The notes under the pieces were generated by a model, which was not told the origin of the DNA, made no database searches, and saw nothing but the letters and a program-made list of their open reading frames with translations. From assembly GCA_046760105.1 (NCBI GenBank), contig JBHIDJ010000083.1, positions 1 to 13,334 on the forward strand: a stretch of 13,334 nucleotides of DNA, in the 5' to 3' direction. Position 1 is the first letter of the stretch. Every line of letters starts with the position of its first letter. Both the position numbers and the translations under genes were made by a program. The DNA is from JBHIDJ01 sp046760105. GTDB lineage: Bacteria; Pseudomonadota; Gammaproteobacteria; Acidiferrobacterales; SPGG2. Below, in pieces: positions 1 through 8,027 of the stretch.

Positions 1-387
1 GGAGAAATCTATGTGTGTAACCTGTCCGTGCTCGCTGCCGAAGAAGGTATGTTGCCGCCCATGGGTGCAGTCAATGATCTGATCGGGAAAGACAAGACTC
101 GCGACCGCAAGCTTCGTAATCGCTCCGACGGCGTTTACCGCGATGACGTTTGCGGCGCCGGACTGTTTGAGTGCCCACAGGTTCGCCCGGTAGTTAACCT
201 CGTGTGGCGGGATCGTATGGCCTGCCCCGTGACGCGGCAGGAAAACGACTTCGTGCCCGCCGCATCGGCCAAACACCATGGCCGCAGAAGGTTCTCCGTA
301 AGGTGTCCGAACCACTTCACGACGGGTGATTTCGAGATTGTTTAGATTGGTTAGGCCGCTACCGCCGATTATTGCGATCAAGCTCAT
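1..387 (-). CDS. S-methyl-5'-thioinosine phosphorylase, N-terminal part (cut by window edge)
   Basis: These are the first 129 residues of a nucleoside phosphorylase; the rest lies beyond position 1. The protein starts MSLIAIIGGSGL, the phosphate-binding GGSG start of the MTA/MTI phosphorylase family. The RHGAGHTIPPHEVNYRAN segment (about residues 51-68) is the signature of the MTAP/MTIP family, followed by NAVGAI and the DCTHGRQHTFF stretch. In gammaproteobacteria such as Pseudomonas, this branch cleaves 5'-methylthioinosine to hypoxanthine and methylthioribose-1-phosphate; assignment to MTI rather than MTA is inference, helped by the neighbour. Its ATG (385-387) overlaps the hpt stop codon as ATGA, so the two are translationally coupled. 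That fits a short pathway in which the phosphorylase releases hypoxanthine and Hpt converts it to IMP. Confidence 0.9.
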   Translation of the reverse strand, partial: MSLIAIIGGSGLTNLNNLEITRREVVRTPYGEPSAAMVFGRCGGHEVVFLPRHGAGHTIPPHEVNYRANLWALKQSGAANVIAVNAVGAITKLAVASLVFPDQIIDCTHGRQHTFFGSEHGQVTHIDFS

Positions 388-947
388 TGGGATTCCGGTT
401 CCGCGTAAATACCGGGGGCGTTACGAAGGTACCCTTTATAGTCCATTCCGTAGCCGAACACGTAACGGTCTGGGACTTCAAGCCCGGCGAATTCGACGGT
501 TACGTCAACGGCGCGTGATCGATTCTTGACGACCAGCACCGCTTTGTGCACGGCTGCCGCGCCTTCTGCCAGGAAACGCTCCTCTATCGCCAATAAGGTC
601 ATGCCCTCATCCAGGATATCGTCGACCAACAGCACCACCCGATCGCGCGCCGGAACGTGAGGGCCCATAATCCAATGTAATTCGCCGCCGTGAAGTTTCT
701 CGCGGTAGCGCGTGACATGCACGTAGTCAACTTGCAGAGGAAATGATAGTTTCGGTAACAGTTTGCCAAATGGCACCATACCGCCGTTCATAATGCAGAC
801 GACTATCGGATCTTTCTTCGCGAGCGCATGCGTGATGCGCGAAGCCATGGAGTCGAGTGCTGCTTCAACCTGCTCCGTTTTGTACAGGCAGTCGGCGTTC
901 TGCAGAACTTCCCACGCCTTTTGTGCGCTAATAGGTTTCAAGGCCAA
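384..947 (-). CDS. hpt: Hypoxanthine-guanine phosphoribosyltransferase
   Basis: A cytoplasmic purine-salvage enzyme that joins hypoxanthine or guanine to PRPP, giving IMP or GMP. The protein is 187 residues, normal for the family. The PRPP-binding loop VVLLVDDILDEGMTL is at about residues 104-118, with the acidic pair DD followed by DEGMT. The CIMNGGMVPF segment (about 51-60) is the family's PPi loop region, and the C-terminal VPDRYVFGYGMDYKGYLRN segment binds the purine. The best start is a TTG codon (945-947); another in-frame TTG lies two codons downstream, no in-frame ATG occurs before residue 34, and the ribosome-binding site is weak. It lies 21 bases after galU and overlaps the downstream phosphorylase by ATGA. 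It is housekeeping rather than polysaccharide-related. Confidence 0.93.
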   Translation of the reverse strand: MALKPISAQKAWEVLQNADCLYKTEQVEAALDSMASRITHALAKKDPIVVCIMNGGMVPFGKLLPKLSFPLQVDYVHVTRYREKLHGGELHWIMGPHVPARDRVVLLVDDILDEGMTLLAIEERFLAEGAAAVHKAVLVVKNRSRAVDVTVEFAGLEVPDRYVFGYGMDYKGYLRNAPGIYAEPESQ

Positions 948-968
948 GCGTTGCTGGCGTCCGTTCAG

Positions 969-1838
969 CTATAGCTCTAGGCTCTTGAGGTATTCACGGA
1001 AGTCGTCTTTTAGCTCCGGATGCTGGAGGGCATATTCCACGGTCGCCTGCAGATAACCGAGCTTGCCGCCACAGTCGTAGCGTTTGCCCGTGAACTCGTA
1101 GCCAAAAACGGTTTCATACTCAAGTAAGGCGGCAATCGCATCTGTTAATTGATACTCACCGCCCGCCCCAGTGCCGATGTTCTCCAAACAGGAAAAGATG
1201 CGCGGGGTGAGGATATAACGCCCCGCGACAGCTAGGGTGGAAGGTGCTCGTTCAGGAGCAGGCTTCTCCACTAACGCCTGCACCTTGTACACCTGCGAGC
1301 CGGCGGGCTCTGCGCGTATGATACCGTAGCGGTTGGTGTCCTCTCTGGGGACATTTTGTATTCCTAATACCGAGCCGTCTTTCTGGTTGTACACATCCAT
1401 CATTTGCTGCAGCACGGTTGGCGTGGCATCAAACAGATCATCAGCAAGGAGTACTGCGAAAGGCTCATTGCCAACTACTGGCTTGGCGCACAGTACTGCG
1501 TGCCCTAAACCAAGCGCTTCCGGTTGCCGGATATACGCACACGACGCATTGTTGGGCAGGATATTTCTAACAGACTCCAGCAGCTCGGTCTTGTTTCGCC
1601 TCGCCAGCTCAGTCTCGAGTTCGTAAGCTTTGTCAAAATGGTCCTCGATCGAGCGTTTGTTTCGTCCAGTGACAAAAATCAAGTGCGTGATACCGGCACT
1701 CAGCGCTTCCTCCGCAGCATACTGGATAAGCGGCTTGTCAACGATCGGCAACATCTCCTTCGGGCTCGCCTTGGCAGCAGGTAGAAAACGCGTACCGAGG
1801 CCAGCTACAGGAAAGACGGCCTTAGTAATGCGCATCAT
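969..1838 (-). CDS. galU: UTP-glucose-1-phosphate uridylyltransferase
   Basis: Makes UDP-glucose from UTP and glucose-1-phosphate in the cytoplasm. From the ATG at 1836-1838 it is 289 residues, the usual bacterial GalU length. The nucleotide-binding signature GLGTRFLPAAKASPKEMLP is at about residues 13-31, followed by VDKPLIQYAAEEA. QPEALGLGHAVLCA and the metal-binding LADDL segment follow near residue 130. AGG in the purine-rich AGAGG at 1846-1850 is 7 bases before the chosen ATG. A GTG immediately upstream (1839-1841) and an ATG immediately downstream are alternatives. UDP-glucose is the substrate of the dehydrogenase encoded two genes upstream, so together they form a UDP-glucuronate supply pair. 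The gap from cysC is 57 bases, compatible with one transcript. Confidence 0.96.
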   Translation of the reverse strand: MMRITKAVFPVAGLGTRFLPAAKASPKEMLPIVDKPLIQYAAEEALSAGITHLIFVTGRNKRSIEDHFDKAYELETELARRNKTELLESVRNILPNNASCAYIRQPEALGLGHAVLCAKPVVGNEPFAVLLADDLFDATPTVLQQMMDVYNQKDGSVLGIQNVPREDTNRYGIIRAEPAGSQVYKVQALVEKPAPERAPSTLAVAGRYILTPRIFSCLENIGTGAGGEYQLTDAIAALLEYETVFGYEFTGKRYDCGGKLGYLQATVEYALQHPELKDDFREYLKSLEL

Positions 1839-1895
1839 CACAACACCTCTTCCACCGGTCTATGATGTTCCTCGTGACATACACCAGCCAACACG

Positions 1896-2501
1896 TTAAC
1901 GCTGTGTGAGAACGCCCCTCGCCACCAATAGATCGAGTAGGTGTTCTGTGCAATCTGCCAACGAATCGTTCCCCGTATCCAGTATAAGGTCTGGGTTAGA
2001 TGGTTCCTCGTAGGGAGAGGAGATTCCAGTGAAGTCGGGGATTTCACCTGCCCTCGCCTTTCGGTATAGCCCCTTGACGTCCCTACTTTCGCATACTTCC
2101 AGTGGACAGCGGCAATAAATCTCGATGAAATCTCCTGGCGTTACTAATCCGCGCACAAAGTCACGGTCTCTTCTGAACGGTGATATAAAAGCCGTGAGCG
2201 CGATCACACCAGCCTCGATAAACAGGCGCACCATCTCCCCAATGCGGCGGATGTTCTCCGCACGATCTTCACGAGAAAAACCTAAGTCAGAGCACAATCC
2301 ATGTCGTACGTTATCGCCGTCAAACACAAATGTGCGACAACCCCTCTGGTGGAGTTGTTCTTCCACGGTGTGCGCAATGGTGGATTTCCCGGAGCCGGAA
2401 AGTCCGGTAAACCAGAGGGCGGCGCTTTTGTGATTATTCTGCTTCTCCCGACGCGTGCGTGTGACCGTGACATTGTGCCATACAGTATTCTTACTCTTCA
2501 T
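1896..2501 (-). CDS. cysC: Adenylyl-sulfate (APS) kinase
   Basis: Phosphorylates adenosine 5'-phosphosulfate with ATP to give PAPS, the donor for sulfate reduction or sulfation. From the ATG at 2499-2501 the product is 201 residues, like stand-alone bacterial CysC. The Walker A motif GLSGSGKS is at residues 33-40, DGDNVRHGL at about 61-69, the APS-binding FISPFRRDRDFVR stretch is in mid-protein, and GLYRKARAGEIPDFTGIS with SPYEEP is the usual C-terminal signature. GGAG lies 8 bases before this ATG, which favours it over an ATG 17 codons upstream (2550-2552). No sulfurylase subunit (CysD/CysN), PAPS reductase or sulfotransferase is in the window. Its place between ugd and galU suggests PAPS for modifying a surface glycan, but it could serve general sulfur metabolism instead. 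Confidence 0.95.
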   Translation of the reverse strand: MKSKNTVWHNVTVTRTRREKQNNHKSAALWFTGLSGSGKSTIAHTVEEQLHQRGCRTFVFDGDNVRHGLCSDLGFSREDRAENIRRIGEMVRLFIEAGVIALTAFISPFRRDRDFVRGLVTPGDFIEIYCRCPLEVCESRDVKGLYRKARAGEIPDFTGISSPYEEPSNPDLILDTGNDSLADCTEHLLDLLVARGVLTQR

Positions 2502-2564
2502 TAACACTACTCCACAAAGCTGATAGACGTTGTATCTGCATGCAGCGATCATGCCGGGATCGGT

Positions 2565-3896
2565 TCATCGTCCAACCCCCGTGTACTCAAAGCCAGCGGC
2601 TCGCAATGCGTCTGGGTCGTACTGATTACGACCGTCAAATATGATTGGCGATTTCATCATGCGCTTCATCTTTGCAAAGTCGGGATGACGGAAGGGTTTC
2701 CATTCAGTCACTAATACCATCGCGTCCACATCCTTCAAGGCGTCATAAGGATTTTCGGTGAGTTCCAGCTGAGTGCTCTCAAACCACGATTTTGGCAGTT
2801 GCCGCTGCGCTGCTGGCATTGCGACCGGATCATAGGCCTTAACCCGCGCGCCCGCTGCAATAAGCTCATCCAAGAGCACTAAGGACGGCGCTTCGCGCAT
2901 ATCGTCAGTACTAGGCTTGAAAGCCAGCCCCCAAATACCGAAAGTGTGCTGATTTAGCTTGGCGCCAAACCGCTGGGTTATCTTCTGGAATAAGATACGC
3001 TTCTGCGCATTATTTCTTGACTGTACTGCTTGCAGTATCTCGGGTTCAAATTTCTGTTCTTTGGCTGTATGGATCAGTGCTCTGACGTCCTTCGGAAAAC
3101 ACGAACCTCCGTATCCACAACCCGGATAGATAAATCCATAGCCGATGCGGGAGTCGGCCCCGATCCCTAGCCGCACGCTCTCTACGTCCACGTCCATGCG
3201 GTCACAGAGGGTGGCGATCTCGTTCATAAAAGAAATCTTGGTCGCGAGCATTGCATTGGCAGCATACTTAGTCATCTCGGCTTCGCGAACACCCATAAAG
3301 AGCACACGCTCCCGCGTGCGCATGAACGGTGCATAGATTTCCCGCATTATCTCCTGGGCACGTTCGCTATCGGTACCGATGATAATGCGGTCTGGGCGCA
3401 TGAAGTCCTGCACCGCTGCACCTTCCTTTAGAAATTCGGGGTTACTCACGACATCGAAAGGTGTATCGGCATCACGCTCACGCAGACCTTTACGTACAGC
3501 GGCTTCGACTTGCTCTGCGGTACCTACAGGTACGGTGGATTTATCGACGATGACCGTGTACTCACTAATACATTGCCCTAGCTCGTGCGCCACGTCTAAG
3601 ACGTGTGTCAGATCGGCCGATCCGTCGTCTCCCGGCGGCGTGCCTACGGCGATGAAATACACTTGTGACTCAGCCATTGGATCGCCCAAAGAGGTAACGA
3701 AATACAGACGTCCTTCCTTGGTGTTATTGACAACCATCGCCTCCAGGCCGGGCTCATAGATCGGCACGCTGCCGTTCCTGAGGGCTTCGATCTTGCTGTC
3801 ATCTTTGTCAACGCAGACGACCGTGTTGCCCATTTCGGCGAAACAGGCCCCTGTCACAAGGCCCACATAACCTGTTCCAATAACAGTTAATTTCAT
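2565..3896 (-). CDS. ugd: UDP-glucose 6-dehydrogenase
   Basis: Oxidises UDP-glucose twice with NAD+ to UDP-glucuronic acid, a precursor of acidic surface polysaccharides. The protein is 443 residues, typical for the TuaD/Ugd type. The Rossmann motif GTGYVGL is at residues 7-13, NPEFLKEG at 152-159, the ATKISFMNE segment with the conserved lysine at about residue 220, and the catalytic cysteine in YPGCGYGGSCFPKD at Cys266. A C-terminal nucleotide-binding domain includes FGIWGLAFKPSTDDMREAPS. The family also includes UDP-ManNAc and GDP-mannose dehydrogenases; the FFPKD-like context and nearby galU favour UDP-glucose. The ATG begins MKLTVIGTG with an AT-rich leader and no clear Shine-Dalgarno sequence. 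It lies 46 bases downstream of the wbpM-like gene. Confidence 0.94.
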   Translation of the reverse strand: MKLTVIGTGYVGLVTGACFAEMGNTVVCVDKDDSKIEALRNGSVPIYEPGLEAMVVNNTKEGRLYFVTSLGDPMAESQVYFIAVGTPPGDDGSADLTHVLDVAHELGQCISEYTVIVDKSTVPVGTAEQVEAAVRKGLRERDADTPFDVVSNPEFLKEGAAVQDFMRPDRIIIGTDSERAQEIMREIYAPFMRTRERVLFMGVREAEMTKYAANAMLATKISFMNEIATLCDRMDVDVESVRLGIGADSRIGYGFIYPGCGYGGSCFPKDVRALIHTAKEQKFEPEILQAVQSRNNAQKRILFQKITQRFGAKLNQHTFGIWGLAFKPSTDDMREAPSLVLLDELIAAGARVKAYDPVAMPAAQRQLPKSWFESTQLELTENPYDALKDVDAMVLVTEWKPFRHPDFAKMKRMMKSPIIFDGRNQYDPDALRAAGFEYTGVGR

Positions 3897-3942
3897 TTAT
3901 TAATCAATAACTTAGATGAACCCGCGCGTCTCTAACGGCAAG

Positions 3943-5826
3943 TCATTTGTGCGTCGCGAGTTCCGGCATGCTCGCTTTTTCAGCGATCAACTCGGTCGTT
4001 GGGGGTGAGTGTTCCGGCACCAGGGTGAGAAGAACTTCCTTCATGCGTACTTCCTTGTTTTGGATATTTGCTCGTTGAAGTTTAAGCACCGCCTGCTCGA
4101 CGACGTTTTTGTCAACGTTTCGGCTCTGGGCTAGCAGGATCTTTGGATGCTGAGTCTCGACACGCTGCTCGTCACGGTGAAATAACTCCTCATAGAGTTT
4201 CTCACCCGGCCGTAGACCAGTATAGACTATCTCAATATCGTCCTCCGGCTTCTTACCGGAAAGCAAGATAAGCTGCCTCGCCAGGTAAGTTATCCTGACG
4301 GGCTCACCCATATCCAAGACAAATATCTCACCGCCTTTGCCGATCACACTCGCCTGCAGGATTAACTGCGCTGCTTCGGTCGTTGTCATGAAATAGCGCG
4401 TTACCTCTGGATCGGTAACCGTTACCGGACCACCGCTGGCAATCTGTTCTTGAAATAGCGGTATGACGCTGCCGGTGGAACCCAAAACGTTGCCGAACCG
4501 CACGGTAATGTACTTTGTGTCGGATTGCCCATGGAAATATTGGCAGCAGACTTCTGCGGCTCGTTTGCTTGCTCCCATAACATTTGCCGGGTTCACTGCC
4601 TTGTCGCTCGATATCAATACGAATGTTCCACATCCGTATTGACTGGCAAGCGATGCCAAGTTCCAGGTCCCAAGCACGTTGTTTGTTACTGCCGCACTCG
4701 GTTGATCTTCTAGAATGGGCACATGTTTATAAGCGGCGGCGTGGAAGATTGCGTCAGGCTCATAGCGCTTAAGCGCCTTCTCCACAGTAATCCGATCACA
4801 CACATCACCAAGAAGCGTTACACAAGACAGCTCTGGAAAAGTACGCTGCAGCTCTATCTCAATCGTATATAAATTAAATTCGCTACGCTCGAAGACGATC
4901 AGTTGAGATGGGCCAAGATGTGCAATCTGTCGACATAATTCCGAGCCGATGGAGCCACCCCCACCAGTAACCAACACCGATTTGTCAGCCAACTCCCTGC
5001 TAATCTCAGTCCAATCCAGTTGCACCGCTTCTCTACCCAACAAGTCTTCAATCTCTACGTCACGCACTTGCTTGATGCTCACTTGACCCGTGACAAGATC
5101 CTCCATCCGAGGTAGTGTCCTGAATGGAATGCCACACGGCTCACAAGTAGCGACAATGTGTCGCATTTGCTTTGACGTGGCCGACGGCACGGCGAGCAGT
5201 ATGACATCGATGTCCAGCTTGGTAGCAACCTTCGGTATCTTATCGACCGCGCCGACTACCCGTATCCCGTGTATCTCCCTGCCTTTTTTCGTTTTGTCGT
5301 CATCTACAAAGGCCACAGGCTGATACTGATCCGAGTCTCTCAACAGGTCTCGCACGAGCATCTCACCCGCCCTTCCCGCGCCGACAATCAGCGCTTTTTT
5401 TCCCGTTCGATAATAGATCTTGTGATCTTTGAACCATCGATAGAGAAGACGAGGTCCCCCAAGCAGACCTAAAAGCAATAAAGCATGTAATGGGATGACC
5501 GAACGAGGAATATAGGCCATTCGGGTAACTAGAAATATCGCTACCGCTGACACAGCAACGGCTACCGCTACTGCTTTGGTGATGCGAATCAAATCCGGAA
5601 CAGAGGCGAACCGCCAAACACCGCGGTAAAGCCCGAAATACAAGAATACACTTGCGTGTACCAAGATGACTATGGGTAACATAACCATAGCCTGTCCGAG
5701 ATATGGCTCAGGAATACTCTCAAGATTGAAACGCAGCCAGTACGCACCCAGCCAGGCAACGGGAATCATTAGCAGGTCGTGGGTGAAGGCACCCCCGCGG
5801 CTGCGCAATTTGCCCAAGATTCTCAT
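3943..5826 (-). CDS. wbpM: WbpM/FlaA1-family membrane UDP-GlcNAc 4,6-dehydratase
   Basis: A large inner-membrane nucleotide-sugar dehydratase, 627 residues, close to the length of WbpM and CapD relatives. Four hydrophobic segments are visible in the N-terminal part, at about residues 16-33, 47-67, 85-101 and 110-125. A CoA-binding-like Rossmann fold follows (ALIVGAGRAGE from about 145), then the catalytic SDR domain with TGGGGSIGSE (about 287-296), SSDKA (406-410) and MGASK (417-421), matching the Ser/Asp/Lys and Met-Lys pattern of this family in place of the classic YxxxK. The expected reaction is UDP-GlcNAc to the 4-keto-6-deoxy intermediate used for QuiNAc or FucNAc; the exact substrate is inferred from the family. 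The start overlaps the stop of the upstream WbpL-like gene as ATGA, so the two are translationally coupled. Confidence 0.93.
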   Translation of the reverse strand: MRILGKLRSRGGAFTHDLLMIPVAWLGAYWLRFNLESIPEPYLGQAMVMLPIVILVHASVFLYFGLYRGVWRFASVPDLIRITKAVAVAVAVSAVAIFLVTRMAYIPRSVIPLHALLLLGLLGGPRLLYRWFKDHKIYYRTGKKALIVGAGRAGEMLVRDLLRDSDQYQPVAFVDDDKTKKGREIHGIRVVGAVDKIPKVATKLDIDVILLAVPSATSKQMRHIVATCEPCGIPFRTLPRMEDLVTGQVSIKQVRDVEIEDLLGREAVQLDWTEISRELADKSVLVTGGGGSIGSELCRQIAHLGPSQLIVFERSEFNLYTIEIELQRTFPELSCVTLLGDVCDRITVEKALKRYEPDAIFHAAAYKHVPILEDQPSAAVTNNVLGTWNLASLASQYGCGTFVLISSDKAVNPANVMGASKRAAEVCCQYFHGQSDTKYITVRFGNVLGSTGSVIPLFQEQIASGGPVTVTDPEVTRYFMTTTEAAQLILQASVIGKGGEIFVLDMGEPVRITYLARQLILLSGKKPEDDIEIVYTGLRPGEKLYEELFHRDEQRVETQHPKILLAQSRNVDKNVVEQAVLKLQRANIQNKEVRMKEVLLTLVPEHSPPTTELIAEKASMPELATHK

Positions 5827-6851
5827 CTTGTCATCACTATGCCCTGGCGACCCTCAAGACGATGAACAGCAAACACCAATACACCGTACGCGAGTAGCCA
5901 GGCTACTATGAGCAGCCACTGAGCAGACGGAACCAAGTAGCGCGCAGTAACTGCGGACAATGCGCATAGTAGCATAAGGACATACTCGCTCAGAACGGTG
6001 CGCTTGTGGCCCCATCCGAGCTGTACCAGGCGCTGGTAGTAATGGATCTTGTGGGCCTGCCAAACCTTCTCACCCCTCAACATGCGCCGGAAGAGCGTCA
6101 CGGTCGCATCGACAATAAAAGGGGAAAAGACCAGAATACCGATCCACAATGGAAAAATGCCGTCGCGGTCGGCCCACAACATAAAAGCCGCGGCTAGAAA
6201 ACCGAGCAATGAGGAGCCGGTATCTCCCATGAAGATCCGCGCCGGTGGAAAATTGAAAAATAAGAAGCCGCCTGCCGCAGCCGCCACAACCAGGTTAAAC
6301 ACCATGAAGAGCTGAACATCGGCCAGCCAGCCGAGCACGGCAAAAGTACTGAAACCGATAACCGCCATACCTCCAGCAAATCCATCCATGCCGTCCATAA
6401 AGTTATACAGATTGACCATCCATGCGATAAACAATAGCGAGAGCACGACAGTCACTGGCTGAGAAAGGATCCATGTTGTCCCTGGTAGGTCAATGCTTCC
6501 CAACCCAAAGCCACTCCACACGAGGAGACCGGCAGCCGCGAAGTGGATCACTATACGATAACCCAAACCTATCGTGAGCCTGTCATCAAGAAACGAAATG
6601 CCCGCAATCAAAAGAGCCGCCGCCCCGAGCCATGCGATATCAATACTCACACCATAAACGCCGGCCGCGATTGTACCCGAAATGAGAATGGCCGCAAGAA
6701 TGGCAATTCCTCCACCACGCGGCATCGGTTGATCATGAAGTGAACGTCTATTAGGATGATCCAGCACATAGAGTCTTGATTTGGGGTTGCATAAATGCCG
6801 TGTGAGGAAAACAGAAACAACAAGTGACAAGGCAATCACGACAGGACTCAT
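5823..6851 (-). CDS. wbpL: WbpL/WecA-like undecaprenyl-phosphate sugar-1-phosphate transferase (MraY family)
   Basis: A polytopic inner-membrane enzyme that moves a HexNAc-1-phosphate from UDP-sugar to undecaprenyl phosphate, the first step of lipid-linked repeat synthesis. It has 342 residues, many hydrophobic helices, and the family motifs in order: PMPRGGGIA (about 42-50), the acidic pair DD (89-90), NLYNFMDGMDGFAGG (147-161), FMGDTGSS (207-214) and AHKIHYYQRL (about 266-275), the counterpart of the His-rich cytosolic loop. In Pseudomonas aeruginosa the same position, between an SDR gene and wbpM, is held by WbpL, which loads QuiNAc/FucNAc-type sugars; substrate here is inferred from that arrangement. 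Both ends overlap their neighbours by ATGA. WecA itself (GlcNAc donor) is the main alternative. Confidence 0.93.
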   Translation of the reverse strand: MSPVVIALSLVVSVFLTRHLCNPKSRLYVLDHPNRRSLHDQPMPRGGGIAILAAILISGTIAAGVYGVSIDIAWLGAAALLIAGISFLDDRLTIGLGYRIVIHFAAAGLLVWSGFGLGSIDLPGTTWILSQPVTVVLSLLFIAWMVNLYNFMDGMDGFAGGMAVIGFSTFAVLGWLADVQLFMVFNLVVAAAAGGFLFFNFPPARIFMGDTGSSLLGFLAAAFMLWADRDGIFPLWIGILVFSPFIVDATVTLFRRMLRGEKVWQAHKIHYYQRLVQLGWGHKRTVLSEYVLMLLCALSAVTARYLVPSAQWLLIVAWLLAYGVLVFAVHRLEGRQGIVMTR

Positions 6852-7891
6852 ACCGCTTGTTCCTCATAACAAGTCACCATCTCTTTAACCCCGTCCGCTA
6901 GCGTTCGCGTAGGACGATAACCCAGTTCATTGCTTATTTTCTGGCAACTGTACCACGCGGAGCCGAGCAGCTTGTTGAGTGCACCAGAATCGAAAACGAA
7001 CGGCCGTCCACGTGCAAAACTGATCAGATCACCTACCCTGGCTGCTGCTCGGAGCGCACTCGCTGGTATGCACCAGCGCGGCACACGTTTCCCTAACGCC
7101 CGACATAACAACACATAGATCTCCCGAGTCGAGTATGCCTGCCCGTCCGTGACGATGTAAGTCTGGCCATTAGCGCGTGGATTTTCAGTCGCCAACAGTA
7201 CCGCCTGGATCACATTGTCGATGTGGACCAAGGACCTTTTATTACCAGTTTCCGGAAGCGGTGGAAATCTGCCGTGTGTTATCGCCCCCATCATGCGCTG
7301 GAGATTTCCTTTGACGCCGGATCCATATACCAGCGGCAAGCGTAGAACGCAGACATGAAGCGGATGGCGTTTGCCTGCTTCCAGAACAAGCTTTTCAGCA
7401 GCAAGCTTCGCCTGCCCATACCGCGTCACAGGCTGAGCAACGGCGTTTTCATCCAGACACGCTGCCGCTCCCTCACCGAGAACCTTTACGCTGCTAAAAA
7501 AAATAAATCGCCTTACACCGGCGCGTACGGCTGCATCCAGCAGAATCCGCGTTCCCGCGATGGTGGTCTTGTAGTGTGAGTCCTCCGTATCGAGTGACAG
7601 CTCTTTGGCGCGACGCGACCCCCCAGAGTCATTCGGTGCACCGCCATAGCTCGCCAGGTGAAATATGGTGTCTACACCGTGGCAGGCGTCATCCAAATTC
7701 CTGGCCTGACCGAGGTCGCACGCAATGCCGACGACTGAATCGTCTGGCCAGAGCACGGAGATCCTCGATACATCTCTTACCACGGCTCGGATTTGCACAT
7801 TACGTTGTCGCAGTGCGTAAACCAGGTGGTGGCCTATGAACCCTGTCGCGCCGGTAATGAGAATCGTCTTCCCTGGGAAAGCATTAGACAT
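6848..7891 (-). CDS. NAD-dependent epimerase/4-reductase of the extended SDR family (WbpV/WbpK-like)
   Basis: Numbering from the ATG at 7889-7891, the protein is 347 residues with the NAD(P)-binding GATGFIG motif at 14-20, IFHLAS near 77, the catalytic-serine segment FFSSVKVLGE (about 131-140), and the YxxxK pair as YGQAK (Tyr158, Lys162). The SSVKVxGE context and position just before wbpL- and wbpM-like genes point to the WbpV/WbpK group, which reduces the 4-keto sugar made by WbpM to UDP-QuiNAc or UDP-FucNAc. That function is inference from family and order; a 4-epimerase is the main alternative. An in-frame TTG at 7934-7936 would add 15 residues of no recognisable character, so the ATG is preferred although neither has a clear Shine-Dalgarno. 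The stop overlaps the next gene as ATGA. Confidence 0.87.
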   Translation of the reverse strand: MSNAFPGKTILITGATGFIGHHLVYALRQRNVQIRAVVRDVSRISVLWPDDSVVGIACDLGQARNLDDACHGVDTIFHLASYGGAPNDSGGSRRAKELSLDTEDSHYKTTIAGTRILLDAAVRAGVRRFIFFSSVKVLGEGAAACLDENAVAQPVTRYGQAKLAAEKLVLEAGKRHPLHVCVLRLPLVYGSGVKGNLQRMMGAITHGRFPPLPETGNKRSLVHIDNVIQAVLLATENPRANGQTYIVTDGQAYSTREIYVLLCRALGKRVPRWCIPASALRAAARVGDLISFARGRPFVFDSGALNKLLGSAWYSCQKISNELGYRPTRTLADGVKEMVTCYEEQAV

Positions 7892-7953
7892 CACAGAGTT
7901 GGTTGATTTTCGGAAAAGGAGTTGGATGGCTAACAACCAGTCACGAGATAGTC

Positions 7954-7987
7954 AAAAAAACTCGCTAAGACGCGCTCAAAAGCGTGT
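7954..7987 (-). terminator. Possible weak intrinsic terminator between a glycosyltransferase gene and the wbpV/wbpL/wbpM-like block
   Basis: On the minus strand a stem of 7 bp with one mismatch (ACACGCT, loop TTTG, AGCGCGT; 7970-7987) is followed nine bases later by seven Ts (7954-7960). The distance from stem to T-tract is longer than in a classic terminator, so this may be attenuating or coincidental. It sits in the 136 bases between the end of the GT2 gene and the chosen start of the SDR gene. A second imperfect hairpin overlaps it at 7981-8004. Confidence 0.3.
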
Positions 7988-8027
7988 ACGATGCTTACAC
8001 GGCTGAGCCTTAAGTTCGTCCGAGGAC

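Noticed and set aside
13..345. Plus-strand open frame of 110 codons at the left edge
   Set aside because: It lies antisense to the phosphorylase gene, whose minus-strand frame carries clear family motifs. The plus-strand product has none.
3379..3759. Plus-strand open frame of 126 codons inside ugd
   Set aside because: Opposite strand of conserved dehydrogenase coding sequence; Ser/Arg-rich low-information product.
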